This document shows, one piece after another, positions 26,582 to 38,536 of a DNA stretch of 64,000 nucleotides. How positions within the stretch are numbered: position 1 is the stretch's first letter; every line of letters starts with the position of its first letter. Source of the stretch: Spirochaetaceae bacterium bin103 (GTDB taxonomy: Bacteria > Spirochaetota > Spirochaetia > SZUA-6 > Bin103); contig MPNH01000010.1 of NCBI GenBank assembly GCA_002238925.1, forward strand, positions 30,630 through 94,629, given 5' to 3'. The translations under genes were made by a program, and so were the position numbers. A model generated the notes under the pieces. That model saw only the letters and a program-made list of their open reading frames with translations. It was not told the DNA's origin and did not search any database.

Positions 26582-27404
26582 CGAAGCGGCCCGAGATGTA
26601 GTCCTCGGTGCGCTTCTCGTCAGGATTGGTAAAGATCCTGCCGGTGGGCCCATACTCGACCAGGTACCCGGAACGGTCCTCGTCCATCATGAAGAATGCA
26701 GTATAGTCGGAAACCCGCGCCGCCTGCTGCATGTTGTGGGTCACGATGATAATCGTATACTGCGCCGCCAATTCGCGCATCAGGTCCTCGATCCGCAGGG
26801 TGGCGATCGGATCCAGCGCCGAGCACGGCTCGTCCATCAGGATGATCTCCGGGTGGACGGCGATTGCCCGCGCGATGCACAGCCGCTGCTGCTGGCCGCC
26901 GGACAGGCCAAGACCGCTGTCGGCCAGCTTGTCCTTCACCTCGTCCCAGAGCGCTGCCCGGCGCAGCGACTGCTCCACCAACTCGTCCATGCTGCCGGTG
27001 TAGCCATTGATGCGTGCGCCCCAGGCGATGTTGTCGTAGATCGACTTCGGAAACGGGTTGGGCTTCTGGAATACCATGCCGATGCGGCGCCGCACCTCCA
27101 CCGGATCGACGTCCGCGTCGTAGATGTTGCGTCCCTGGAAGGTCACCACGCCCTCGGTGCGCGCGGTCGGCACCAGCTCGTTCATGCGGTTCATCGACCG
27201 CAGCACCGTCGACTTGCCGCACCCGGAAGGACCGATCAGGGCCGTGATCCGGCGCGTCCCGAAGTTCATCGAGATCTCGCGCACCGCCTGGAACGCACCG
27301 TAGTAGACGTTCAGGCCAGTCAAGGAGAGAGCACTCGCCTCCGCACCGGGTACCGGCAAGTCCGCGGCGTGGGTGTTCATTTGCGTCGCCACCGTGCTGG
27401 TCAC
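26577..27404 (-). CDS. pstB: Phosphate ABC transporter ATP-binding protein PstB
   Basis: 275-residue ATPase powering high-affinity phosphate import. Walker [11 protein letters not shown]-loop [14 protein letters not shown] (PstB-specific), signature LSGGQQQRL, Walker [13 protein letters not shown], and the switch His in IIVTHNM are all intact. An N-terminal extension of about 27 residues precedes the domain; an internal Met (MNTHAADL) is an alternative start. It lies between pstA (22 nt upstream) and phoU. Confidence 0.96.
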   Translation of the reverse strand: MTSTVATQMNTHAADLPVPGAEASALSLTGLNVYYGAFQAVREISMNFGTRRITALIGPSGCGKSTVLRSMNRMNELVPTARTEGVVTFQGRNIYDADVDPVEVRRRIGMVFQKPNPFPKSIYDNIAWGARINGYTGSMDELVEQSLRRAALWDEVKDKLADSGLGLSGGQQQRLCIARAIAVHPEIILMDEPCSALDPIATLRIEDLMRELAAQYTIIIVTHNMQQAARVSDYTAFFMMDEDRSGYLVEYGPTGRIFTNPDEKRTEDYISGRFG

Positions 27405-27426
27405 TCCACTTCGGGCAGGCGCCCGG

Positions 27427-28656
27427 TCATGCGCCGACCTGCTTCCTGGCGTGGTAGTTGCGCAACAGGATCGCGGTCGCGTTCAGGGTCAGCAGCAACA
27501 CCAGCAGCACCAGGATGGCCGCCGCCGCGGCGTTGCGGAACTCCGCCTGCGGACGCGCCGTCCATTGGTAGATCTGGATCGGCAGGGTGGTGAACTTCGA
27601 GAACGGCCCGGTGGGGTCCAGGGTTACCAGGGTGGACGCACCCACCACCACCATCGGCGCCGTCTCGCCGATGGCGCGCGAAGTGGCCAGAATCGTACCG
27701 GTCAGGATGCGGTCGAGCGAACTCGGCAGCACGTGGTGGCGGATGGTCTGCCACTTGGTGGCGCCGAGCCCGTAACTGGACTGGCGCAGACTGTCGGGAA
27801 CCGCCTTGATCGCCTCCTGGGCGTTGATGATGATCACCGGCAGGATCAGCAGGCCAAGGGTGAGCCCGGCGGACAGAATCGTCCTGCCGTTGGCCGAACC
27901 GTCGCCGAGGCCGAACAGCGCGCCGCTGGTAACCGGTTCCATGGCGCGCACGAATACGGTCAGTCCGAGCATCCCGTAAATGATCGACGGCACCCCGGAC
28001 AGGTTGTTGATGTTGGTCTGGATGATCCGGTTGAGCCGATTGTCGCGCGCGTATTCCTCCAGGTAGATGGCAGCGCCGACACCGACCGGAAAGGCGAACA
28101 GGATGGTGATCAGGATGGTGCCGAGCGACCCCTTGATCGCCGCGCGCACGCCCGCGTCCTCGGGAATGCTCGACTGCGCGTCGGCGATAAACGACCCGGT
28201 CAGCCAGGAACGGAACACCAGCCGCGCTCCCGGATGCCTGCTCATCGCCTCCGCGACCACTGCGCGGCGGCGGAACAGCGAATCCCACAGCGACCACGCC
28301 TGCACCACCGACGGGTCCACCACCCGCTCCACCACCAGGTTGTAGACCTCGTCGCGGCCGCGTTCGGCCAACGGCTGGTCGCGCTCGAAGCGGCGCAGCA
28401 GGCCGCGCGACACGTGGTCGGCCAGCACCGCGGTCAACGCCGCCCCGTCCATCCGTTCCAGCGGCACGCCGTCGCGCGCCAACTCGGCCGGGTCGATGGC
28501 GTTTTCGATCGCCACCAGGCCGAATGCCCTATTGACGATGGTCAGCAGCAGCGCGGTCAGCATCACGATCGCCACCGCGGTGGCCAGGTGAAAGACCAGC
28601 CGCCACAGCAGGCCGGCGCGGTGGCGGGCCGGCAGGTTGGCGGACATGCTGTTCAA
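27427..28656 (-). CDS. pstA: Phosphate ABC transporter permease PstA
   Basis: 409-residue membrane permease, longer than the ~290-residue E. coli PstA. The extra length is a periplasmic insertion of roughly 120 residues between helix 1 ([22 protein letters not shown]) and helix 2 ([21 protein letters not shown]), as seen in some non-proteobacterial PstA. The EAA-like loop is [21 protein letters not shown]. Its start overlaps the pstC stop by 4 nt (ATGA). Confidence 0.93.
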   Translation of the reverse strand: MNSMSANLPARHRAGLLWRLVFHLATAVAIVMLTALLLTIVNRAFGLVAIENAIDPAELARDGVPLERMDGAALTAVLADHVSRGLLRRFERDQPLAERGRDEVYNLVVERVVDPSVVQAWSLWDSLFRRRAVVAEAMSRHPGARLVFRSWLTGSFIADAQSSIPEDAGVRAAIKGSLGTILITILFAFPVGVGAAIYLEEYARDNRLNRIIQTNINNLSGVPSIIYGMLGLTVFVRAMEPVTSGALFGLGDGSANGRTILSAGLTLGLLILPVIIINAQEAIKAVPDSLRQSSYGLGATKWQTIRHHVLPSSLDRILTGTILATSRAIGETAPMVVVGASTLVTLDPTGPFSKFTTLPIQIYQWTARPQAEFRNAAAAAILVLLVLLLTLNATAILLRNYHARKQVGA

Positions 28657-29642
28657 TCGTACACCTCGCGGAAGCGCAGCACGATCCGCCGGCTCAGCAT
28701 GTTCAGTGCCAGGGTAATGAAGAACAGCATCATGCCGATCGCGTATATGCTGCTGTAGTCAATCGACTGGTAGCTCAGGTCGCCGCCGCTGATGCGCACG
28801 ATGTGGCCGGTCATGGTCTCGGCGGCGTGGAACGGGTTGAACGTGAACGCGGAGCCGGCGCCGGCGGCCAGGGCAACGACCATGGTCTCGCCGACAGCGC
28901 GCGACAAGCCGATGATGAACGCTGCGGCGATGCCGGAGAATGCCGCCGGCACCACGATGCGCACCGAGGTCTCCAGCCGCGTGGCGCCCAGGCCGAGCGC
29001 CGCTTGGCGCAGCGAATCGGGCACCGCGGACAGGGCATCCTCGGCCATCGAGGAGATCAGCGGCAGAATCAGGATCCCGATGACGATGCCCGCCGAAGCG
29101 GTATTGTAGATCTGCACCACGTCGGCGCCGAATACGCCGCGCAGCAGCGGGGTCATGAACGTGAGGGCGAAGTAGCCGTACACGACGGTGGGAATCCCGG
29201 CCAGCACCTCCAGGATCGGTTTCAGCAACGCGCGGGTGCGCGGCTCGGCGTATTCGCTGAGGTAGATCGCCACGCTCATGCCGACCGGTGCCGCCACCAG
29301 CATCGCTGTGAAGCTGGTCATCAACGTGGCGTTGACGAGCGGGAGGATGCCGAACTTGCCGATCGCCGGCTGCCACTCGGTGGTGGTGAAGAAGCGCACC
29401 AGGTTCACCGCTTCGTTGCGGAAGAACAGGATCGACTCGCGTCCGAGCACCACCACGATGCCGACAGTGACCAGAATCGACACCGCGCCGCAGGCGAACA
29501 GCAACCCCTGAATTACGCTCTCGCCGGGCCGCGGCCGGCGGGTCAGCGCATGGTTGTCGTTGCGGGCATACGCTCCGGTAGCCGCAAGCTCGCCCGCCGG
29601 CGTCACGCTTTCCAAGGTAGACAAGCGAACATCCTTCTCCAT
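28653..29642 (-). CDS. pstC: Phosphate ABC transporter permease PstC
   Basis: 329-residue permease partner of PstA. A cytoplasmic N-terminal tail of about 40 residues precedes helix 1 (LLFACGAVSILVTVGIVVVL); then FFTTTEWQPAIGKFGILPLV, a conserved PstC segment, and the EAA loop SLRQAALGLGATRLETSVRIVVP. It is first of pstC-pstA-pstB-phoU. A pstS phosphate-binding gene, normally upstream, is missing; an unrelated ABC ATPase lies 77 nt upstream instead. Confidence 0.93.
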   Translation of the reverse strand: MEKDVRLSTLESVTPAGELAATGAYARNDNHALTRRPRPGESVIQGLLFACGAVSILVTVGIVVVLGRESILFFRNEAVNLVRFFTTTEWQPAIGKFGILPLVNATLMTSFTAMLVAAPVGMSVAIYLSEYAEPRTRALLKPILEVLAGIPTVVYGYFALTFMTPLLRGVFGADVVQIYNTASAGIVIGILILPLISSMAEDALSAVPDSLRQAALGLGATRLETSVRIVVPAAFSGIAAAFIIGLSRAVGETMVVALAAGAGSAFTFNPFHAAETMTGHIVRISGGDLSYQSIDYSSIYAIGMMLFFITLALNMLSRRIVLRFREVYD

Positions 29643-29719
29643 GGAGACGATGCGGCTCGATTGTTAGGATCGTGTGAGCGCGGGGACAGGAATCCGTGAA
29701 TGGCTGGCGGCCCGCGGCG

Positions 29720-30487
29720 TCAGGCGCCGCGCAGCGCTTCGCGGTACAGCGCCTCACGGCGCTTGAGAAAGTCGAACGGAACATCGTACGCGCGTTCGAT
29801 CTGGTCGCGGTTGTGCAGCTCCGCGGTACGCCCGATCAGCGGCGGCCGATCCTGCCGGAACAGCGCCACGTAGTCCGAGAACTGCGCCGACAACTCCAAC
29901 TCGTGCACCGAGTAATACCAGCTCAACCCCTCCCGGTGCGCGTACTCGTACAGGTAGCCCATCACCCGGCGCTTCTGCTGTTCCTCCAGGGCGAACACCG
30001 GCTCGTCCATCATCAGCACGCGCGAGCCGTACAGCAGGCAGAACGCCAGCAGCGTGCGCTGCAACTCGCCCTTGCTCACCTCCCCGGTGCGCTTGTGCAG
30101 CACGTCGCGCAGCTCGAATGCGTCCACCAGCTCGCGCACAAACTCCTCGCTGTGCTCCTCATGATAGCCGGTACGGTACACGTACATGATCAGATCGCCG
30201 ATCGATTCCTCGGTCTCGAACTCCATGTTCTGGTGGATCAGCGACACGTGCCGCTGCCGCGTGTGCACGTCGCGCAGCTCGCGCGTGTCCACCCCGCGCA
30301 GCAGCACGGTGCCGGCGCTCGGCACCGCAATGCCGCTGGCCAGCAGCATGAAGGTGGACTTGCCGGTGCCGTTCTGCCCCACCAGAGCCATCACGCCCCG
30401 CGGCAGCCGCGCCGACAGGTTGTGGAACACCAGCTCGGTGCCTTCCGGGTACGCGTAACTCACGCCGCGCATTTCGACCGCATGCAT
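29720..30487 (-). CDS. ABC transporter ATP-binding protein with divergent signature motif
   Basis: 255-residue ATPase. Walker A VGQNGTGKSTF and Walker B VLMMDEPVFALEEQQ are good, but the signature is VSKGELQR instead of LSGGQ, and the D-loop region (ALEEQQKR) is atypical. The switch His is in YYSVHELELSAQF. No permease adjoins; it is 77 nt upstream of pstC on the same strand. It may serve a remote transporter or act as a non-transport ABC protein. It is not the phosphate ATPase, since pstB is present. Confidence 0.75.
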   Translation of the reverse strand: MHAVEMRGVSYAYPEGTELVFHNLSARLPRGVMALVGQNGTGKSTFMLLASGIAVPSAGTVLLRGVDTRELRDVHTRQRHVSLIHQNMEFETEESIGDLIMYVYRTGYHEEHSEEFVRELVDAFELRDVLHKRTGEVSKGELQRTLLAFCLLYGSRVLMMDEPVFALEEQQKRRVMGYLYEYAHREGLSWYYSVHELELSAQFSDYVALFRQDRPPLIGRTAELHNRDQIERAYDVPFDFLKRREALYREALRGA

Positions 30488-30601
30488 CGCGGTCCCATTC
30501 TGGCCCGGCGCGGCGGGCTCTGACCAGTAGGCATGCCATCGGGGTTACCGGGCGCGCGCCCGCTGCAACTCGGACCATCCGGGCGCCGCGGCCGCCGGCG
30601 T

Positions 30602-30631
30602 TTGACCCGCACGCGGGCACGCCGGTATCGT
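30602..30631 (+). promoter_or_regulatory. Promoter of the helicase gene, leaderless candidate
   Basis: TTGACC (30602-30607), 18-nt spacer, TATCGT (30626-30631), then six bases to a GTG start at 30638. No ribosome site is present in the gap. Confidence 0.45.
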
Positions 30632-30637
30632 GCGCGC

Positions 30638-32749
30638 GTGTCGGGCATGGGCGTGGTCCTCAATCCGGAACAGGAACGGGCGGCCGCCGCCATCGACGGG
30701 CCGCTCATGGTGCTCGCGGGCGCCGGCTCCGGCAAGACGCGCGTCATCACCGCGCGGCTGGCGCGCATGCTGCAAGCCGGCGTTGATCCGCGCGCCATCG
30801 TCGCCCTGACCTTTACCAACAAGGCGGCCGCCGAGATGCGCGAACGCGCGGGCATCTCCCGGCGCGGACGGCGCGCCGTTCCCACCGTGTGCACCTTCCA
30901 TGCCCTCGGCCTGGAGCTGGTGCGCCGCTTCAGCGCCGAGTTGGGGTTCCGGTCCGCAAGCACCGGCACCGGTGCCGCCGCCGCGGTACCGGTTACCGTG
31001 TACGACCAGCAGGACAGCGCCCAGCTCCTGCGCGAGGTAGCGCGCGACCTGCGCCTGGATGCCGACCTGGCGGAGGCCGATTCGGCCGTGCTGCAGCGGC
31101 TGGTATCGGGGCTGCGCATGGGCGTCGCCGGCGTCCCGGACCTGGACGGAGCCAGCGAACAGCTGCGCGGGCTGGTGTCCGCCTACCGGCGCCGGCTGCG
31201 CCTGTACCACGCCGTCGACTTCGACGACTTGATCCTGCTGCCGCTGGAGCTGCTGCGCGGCGACGCCGGCGACGCCATCCGGGCGCGCTTCAGCCACGTG
31301 ATGGTGGACGAGTTCCAGGACACCTCGCGTCGCCAGTACGAAATCCTGCACGCCCTCACCGAGGCGGCGCGCAACGTGTGCGTGGTGGGCGACGACGACC
31401 AGTCGATCTACTCCTGGCGCGGCGCCGAGGCGGCCAACTTCGACCACTTCAGCCGCGACTTCCCGGAGCGGCTGGAGATCAAGCTGGAACAGAACTACCG
31501 CTCCACCGGCTCCATCCTGGCATTCGCCAACGCCGTAATCAGCGGCAACAGCGGCCGGCGGCCCAAAAAGCTGTGGAGCGACGGCGGCGCCGGGATGCAC
31601 GTCATGGCCGCCTACCCGGAGAGCGACACCGACGAGGCGGAGTGGATCGTGCGTCAGATCCGCAGCCTGGCGCTCGGCAGTGGCCTGCGCTACGCCGACT
31701 GCGCGGTGCTGGTGCGCGCCAACAGCCTTACCCGCGCCCTGGAAGAGGTGCTGTTGCGCGAGGGTATTGCCTACCAGGTGTCGGGCGGCATGAGCTTCTT
31801 CAGCCGCCGCGAGGTGCGCGACCTGATTGCCTACCTGCGCGTACTGGCCAACCCGGACGACGACGTCAGCATGCGCCGCATCATCAACACGCCGCGGCGC
31901 GGCCTGGGCGCCGCCGCCCTGGAGCGCATCACCGCCACCGCGGCGGCGCACCACTGCTCGCTGTACTCGGCGGTGGTCCTGATCGGCGGCGGCACCGAGG
32001 CCGAGTCACCGCCCGAGCATGCCCGCCTGCGCCCGCTCGCCGGCGAGCTGGTGGAGCTGCTGGAGCGCTACGCGGCGCGCATCCGCGGCGCCGAGCGCAG
32101 CCGCGCCATGGCGTCGGTGCTGACCGAGCTGGTCGACGAGCTGCAGTACCGCAACCACCTGCTGGACGGCGTCCGGGCCGATGCCGCGCGCTGGAAGCTG
32201 GCCAACGTGGATGCGGTAATCGACTCGCTGGCCTCCTTCGAGCAACACCCCGACCGCATCGCTCCCTCCCTGACCGACTATCTCGCGCGCACCGCCCTGG
32301 TGAGCCGCGACGACGACTCCCCCGACCGCGGCGGCGACGAGCGCGGGCGGGTTCAGTTGATGACCATCCACGCCGCCAAGGGCCTGGAATTCGACACCGT
32401 GTTCATCGCCGGCGCCGACGACGGCTCCATTCCGCACGCCCGCTCGCTGGCCGATGGCGAAGCCAACCTGGCGGAGGAGCGGCGCCTGTTCTACGTCGCC
32501 GCCACCCGTGCCCGGGAGCGCCTGTACATTACCAGTCCCGCGGTGCGGCGGCGGCGCGGCCCCCGCGGCCGCCCCCAGGAGCACGCCGCCCGGGCCGGCC
32601 GCCCGGCGGCCCCCCCCCCCGAGCCGTCCCGCTTCCTCGGCGAGATCCCTCCCCACTTGGTCGACGGCGCCCCGGACGAGCAGGAACTGGCCCCCGAACA
32701 GGCCTCCGCCCTGTTCGCCGACCTCAAGCGCCGCCTCGCCGCCCGCTGA
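30638..32749 (+). CDS. UvrD/PcrA/Rep-family 3'-5' DNA helicase
   Basis: Superfamily-1A helicase, 703 residues, for repair and removal of protein roadblocks. Motifs in order: Q-motif LNPEQERAAAA, Walker A GAGSGKTR, Ia TFTNKAAAEMRER, II VDEFQDT, III GDDDQSIYSWRG, IV LEQNYRSTG, V MTIHAAKGLEFD, VI VAATRARERLY. The frame is open upstream, but GTG 30638 six nt after a -10 hexamer is the best start; ATG 30647 is close. After motif VI, a C11 run (32610-32620) encodes a Pro-rich linker, then a short tail; this homopolymer may be misread, though the frame is preserved. Confidence 0.92.
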   Translation: MSGMGVVLNPEQERAAAAIDGPLMVLAGAGSGKTRVITARLARMLQAGVDPRAIVALTFTNKAAAEMRERAGISRRGRRAVPTVCTFHALGLELVRRFSAELGFRSASTGTGAAAAVPVTVYDQQDSAQLLREVARDLRLDADLAEADSAVLQRLVSGLRMGVAGVPDLDGASEQLRGLVSAYRRRLRLYHAVDFDDLILLPLELLRGDAGDAIRARFSHVMVDEFQDTSRRQYEILHALTEAARNVCVVGDDDQSIYSWRGAEAANFDHFSRDFPERLEIKLEQNYRSTGSILAFANAVISGNSGRRPKKLWSDGGAGMHVMAAYPESDTDEAEWIVRQIRSLALGSGLRYADCAVLVRANSLTRALEEVLLREGIAYQVSGGMSFFSRREVRDLIAYLRVLANPDDDVSMRRIINTPRRGLGAAALERITATAAAHHCSLYSAVVLIGGGTEAESPPEHARLRPLAGELVELLERYAARIRGAERSRAMASVLTELVDELQYRNHLLDGVRADAARWKLANVDAVIDSLASFEQHPDRIAPSLTDYLARTALVSRDDDSPDRGGDERGRVQLMTIHAAKGLEFDTVFIAGADDGSIPHARSLADGEANLAEERRLFYVAATRARERLYITSPAVRRRRGPRGRPQEHAARAGRPAAPPPEPSRFLGEIPPHLVDGAPDEQELAPEQASALFADLKRRLAAR

Positions 32750-32769
32750 CATGTCACGGGCGGTCATAT

Positions 32770-32798
32770 TTGACATGAGGCGGCGGTTTCTTTAGGTT
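32770..32798 (+). promoter_or_regulatory. Strong sigma-70-type promoter of ppdK
   Basis: Consensus TTGACA (32770-32775), 17-nt spacer, TAGGTT (32793-32798). It gives a leader of about 68 nt before the ATG at 32873. Confidence 0.6.
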
Positions 32799-32807
32799 GC
32801 GTGCGAT

Positions 32808-32844
32808 GGGACGGGCCCGAAACGGGCACACTTCTCCACGTCCC
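32808..32844 (+). other. Structured leader of ppdK
   Basis: Nested stems just after the predicted transcription start: GGGACG (32808-32813) with CGTCCC (32839-32844), enclosing GCCCG (32815-32819) with CGGGC (32823-32827). No T-run. It may stabilise the mRNA or regulate it. Downstream, CCTGAACAGAA occurs at 32848 and again at the start of the coding region, a short direct repeat. Confidence 0.4.
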
Positions 32845-32872
32845 GGAACCTGAACAGAACGAGGTAATTCCC

Positions 32873-35545
<2,673 letters not shown>

Positions 35546-35573
35546 CGGCTTACGGCCGCGCCCGACTACCCGA

Positions 35574-36536
35574 CTACTTGGAGGACACAGACCAGAGAAA
35601 CCGAACACCCACGCGGTGCACGGTCATTTCGTAGTTGGGCTTTTCTTCCGGAACGGTGACACCGTGCGGCATCTTGATACGCGTCCTGGTCTCTGCGAAC
35701 TCGAACTGCAGCGCGGATTCGTAGAATGCCTCCACCGTAAGTCCCCCTCCCAGCCCTATGCCGACTGCAACTTCAGGCTGCACGTACCATCCCCACCGAT
35801 ACGTGTTGTAGTACTCGGTGTCGCTCAGCACGTGGACGTCTCGATCGTCGACCATAGAAAACGGCGAGACCGTTCCTCCCAGCCTTCCATAGAACCCATG
35901 CGTAGCCTGCCCGAGCTCTACAGAGGCCCCGAGGCCGACAACCTGGTGAAGCACGAGATACCGAAGCAGTTCTTGGCCGTCGTCGAACCTCCCTTGCCTG
36001 TCGGGATACTCGTACTCTCCCCCACGGGCCGTCCACGAGTGGTAGCTGCCGCGATACGCCAGTCGGGCAAAGGACCGTACATTCAGCCCACCGCGTCTCT
36101 CGTCCACAAGCATCAGGTCGGTCGAGAGTTCCCAGCCGAATCCGAAGAGTTCCGCTGTGCTGACGGACCGATGAGTAACGGCATCGCTCGTCGAGTCCAG
36201 GTAGTCCAGGTTTACCAAAGTTCCCTCCGGTGCGGCGGCCAGAAACCCGAGCCTTCCGTTCATCCGCAGGACGCCGCGCATGCGGTGGCTGAGGTGGATG
36301 CCGGCACGACCAGCAAGAGCATCCCAGGACAAGTGGCTCAAGTAGTCCGCCGCGTATTCCGACCGCGCTTCCACGATCTCTTTCGTCTTCGCCCATGCAG
36401 CTCCCGATTCCAGGCCGACTGACCACTCGGGAGTCGGATCGCAGCAGCTCGGCGTAAGCGGATGCAGTGCTTCCACACCGGCTGTGCCGATAGATGCCGC
36501 AAGCAGAGTGAGGAAAGCCAGTCGCCGCGCGTTCAG
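35574..36536 (-). CDS. Omptin-like outer-membrane beta-barrel protein
   Basis: Probable outer-membrane barrel resembling omptin aspartyl proteases. Omptin-like blocks: LDYLDS (OmpT DQDWMDSS), SWTARGGEYEYPD (OmpT TARGGSYIY) and DRDVH (OmpT Asp210-x-His212). The position of OmpT Asp83 appears to be Asn here, so activity may be altered. Alternating aromatic beta strands fill the rest, ending LWSVSSK. A GTG at 36476 gives 300 residues without a leader, but in frame upstream is a good signal peptide (NARRLAFLTLLAASIGTAG) whose only plausible initiator is CTG at 36536. It is last of three minus-strand secreted-protein genes. Confidence 0.6.
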   Translation of the reverse strand: MNARRLAFLTLLAASIGTAGVEALHPLTPSCCDPTPEWSVGLESGAAWAKTKEIVEARSEYAADYLSHLSWDALAGRAGIHLSHRMRGVLRMNGRLGFLAAAPEGTLVNLDYLDSTSDAVTHRSVSTAELFGFGWELSTDLMLVDERRGGLNVRSFARLAYRGSYHSWTARGGEYEYPDRQGRFDDGQELLRYLVLHQVVGLGASVELGQATHGFYGRLGGTVSPFSMVDDRDVHVLSDTEYYNTYRWGWYVQPEVAVGIGLGGGLTVEAFYESALQFEFAETRTRIKMPHGVTVPEEKPNYEMTVHRVGVRFLWSVSSK

Positions 36537-36580
36537 TTCGCTCGCCGCGATATCGTCCTCAAACGCGTCGGCTGAGAAAC

Positions 36581-37192
36581 CTAGTTCGCGACAACGACGG
36601 AGCCGGCGTCCATATCCGGAACGAACGTAATCACTATCCTGCCCAACTCCGGATCCTCCCCGTCTCTCTCAAGGTAGAACGGGCGATCCGTAGACTCCAC
36701 GAACAGCCGTTCCTCGAATCCATCCGGGTGTCTACGATAGGTTCGGGCGTCATCGCTGCAATTGGAGCCAACCCGACCCTCACCACATCCTCCTCCAACT
36801 GGGTACTCGTAGCTCCTGAAGGGAGTGTCCGAGTCCTCGGCAAAAAAATGTATGCTGCTAAACGCGACTAAGAAATTATTGTCTGCGGGAGAATCCCTCG
36901 GGCCAAATACCGTCATCTCAAACGCTCTTGCTTGCCGACTCTTCAACGCCATGATCCCGCTCCCATATCGTGACCTACGTACACCTGCCGGTATTTCTTT
37001 GAAATCCTGTCCGCCGACGTGAGTATGAATCCTGACACTGTCAGCGGCTTCGTTAACAACTTCCAGGAAATAGCGAGCACTATACTCAACTTTCGTGGGT
37101 GCCCGACATGCTGTCACGGAATAACCGGCCAATATCCCACACACCACGAAAAAAGACGCAACGAACCGGTTTGCGCAGCGCAATTTTTTCAC
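36581..37192 (-). CDS. Predicted lipoprotein of unknown function
   Basis: 203 residues. A positively charged N-terminus and hydrophobic stretch end in a lipobox VTAC with C29, so it is probably lipid-anchored. The mature part is beta-rich with several Cys (GGGCGEGRVGSNC) and ends in an acidic DMDAGSVVVAN. I do not recognise the family. It lies 6 nt from the astacin-type gene and about 45 nt from the omptin-like gene, same strand, so the three are likely one transcription unit. Base composition is visibly lower in G+C than the surrounding genome, suggesting transfer. Confidence 0.6.
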   Translation of the reverse strand: MKKLRCANRFVASFFVVCGILAGYSVTACRAPTKVEYSARYFLEVVNEAADSVRIHTHVGGQDFKEIPAGVRRSRYGSGIMALKSRQARAFEMTVFGPRDSPADNNFLVAFSSIHFFAEDSDTPFRSYEYPVGGGCGEGRVGSNCSDDARTYRRHPDGFEERLFVESTDRPFYLERDGEDPELGRIVITFVPDMDAGSVVVAN

Positions 37193-37198
37193 AGCTCT

Positions 37199-38536
37199 CT
37201 ACGGATACGTCGGAGCGGGAGTGAAATTTGGCGTTGAATTGGGAGTGATTCCATAGAGTCTCTTGATCGTATAGATGTCCCACGGCGAGAACCAAGTGTC
37301 CCCATTCACATGTGCCCATTCGTCGTTGTTGTGAACGTTAACATCCCAGGGTTGATCACTTGACCTGAGTGTAATACCTGTGCCGCGGGGATAGTGCATT
37401 ATTGAGTGATAGTCGTATGGCGTAGAGAAGTTTCTCGAATTCTCGTCGTACCACGTCCAAAATAGGAACGTGTGCCGACGCAGACGGGATATCTTGTTGT
37501 AGTCACTTCCACTCCGTCGAACTCGTACGCTATCATCTCGATCATAGCGCTGATGTTCATGCAACAGCCCAAAGACGTGCCCCATTTCATGATTGAAGTG
37601 CTTTTCATCCGTGACAGAATCAGGATCCATTACAAGCGTTGATCTACCGATTCTGCCTACCGTCGCCGATCCAGTTGTGGTACCTCCCCGTTCCTTCACT
37701 AGTATGCTGAGATCATTACTCATCCACAAGGAATGCCATAACTCGAGCCACCACTCGGGTCCATCGGCTTCCTCGAATCTCATCCCGGTCCCGCTCCGCA
37801 TTCGACCCATCGCCGACCTCATCCATGCCCGCTCGCTACTGGACGTCGTATCCGTATCAAAGAAGTACCTGACGGTGTCCGACGGCCAGGGCCTCCCACT
37901 ACCCCACTCGCTATGCGACCAATCGTCATCGATAGCAAACCCGCGCGCCGCCCGTTCCTGCTCCGCCTGTACCAACAGCAGAAACTCCTCAGTAGTCAGT
38001 ACACTGTAGCCAAGATTCAAGAAGCCATCTTCGGATGCAATGACATACGAGTCTCCTACGGGCTTGCCCTCTTGGTCAAGTGGCTGGACCTCTACTTCGA
38101 TTGTCGGTATCGCGTCATACTTGCGTTCCAGTTTCTCAACCACGGCTACAATTTTGGCTACTAAGTCGGGATCTCGTTCCGCCAACTCCTTCAATGCCTG
38201 GCGCTCCTTCTCAGTCAGCTCAACAAGACTCTCCGGATCAATATTGAGCGCCCGTGCCGTCGCCAGATTGCTGTGTCGTGCTTGTCTCAACACACGCGTG
38301 AGCGCCGCATGTCCGGGATCCGGAGAGGCCTGTCGGGCCGCGGCATTGCTCACGGCAACTAATGCTTCATCCAGCGCGCCATTTATCAGATCCCGAATGT
38401 TCGGATAACCGGCTGTCGGCGTTCCTGAGGTAGCATGTGGCTCTTCGTCCAGCGTCAATCTCTCACAGGATACGAGGCTACTGAACAAAACGACTACCAG
38501 GACATACAGGATTGATTTAGCAGCGAGATAGTTCAT
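37199..38536 (-). CDS. Astacin-type (M12A) zinc metalloprotease lipoprotein
   Basis: 445 residues. Signal peptide with lipobox LVSC (C24). A helical, charged pro-region (about 45-170, including ELTEKERQALKELAERD) precedes the protease domain. The zinc site is HEMGHVFGLLHEHQRYDRDD from residue 316: HExxHxxGxxHE with the astacin extension RxDRD. The Met-turn is SIMHY (378-382), with the Tyr typical of astacins. All catalytic residues are present. It should be a surface or periplasmic endopeptidase; the pro-region suggests zymogen control. Start ATG 38536. Lower G+C than neighbours. A secreted astacin in bacteria often targets host or extracellular matrix proteins; that is inference. Confidence 0.85.
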   Translation of the reverse strand: MNYLAAKSILYVLVVVLFSSLVSCERLTLDEEPHATSGTPTAGYPNIRDLINGALDEALVAVSNAAARQASPDPGHAALTRVLRQARHSNLATARALNIDPESLVELTEKERQALKELAERDPDLVAKIVAVVEKLERKYDAIPTIEVEVQPLDQEGKPVGDSYVIASEDGFLNLGYSVLTTEEFLLLVQAEQERAARGFAIDDDWSHSEWGSGRPWPSDTVRYFFDTDTTSSSERAWMRSAMGRMRSGTGMRFEEADGPEWWLELWHSLWMSNDLSILVKERGGTTTGSATVGRIGRSTLVMDPDSVTDEKHFNHEMGHVFGLLHEHQRYDRDDSVRVRRSGSDYNKISRLRRHTFLFWTWYDENSRNFSTPYDYHSIMHYPRGTGITLRSSDQPWDVNVHNNDEWAHVNGDTWFSPWDIYTIKRLYGITPNSTPNFTPAPTYP

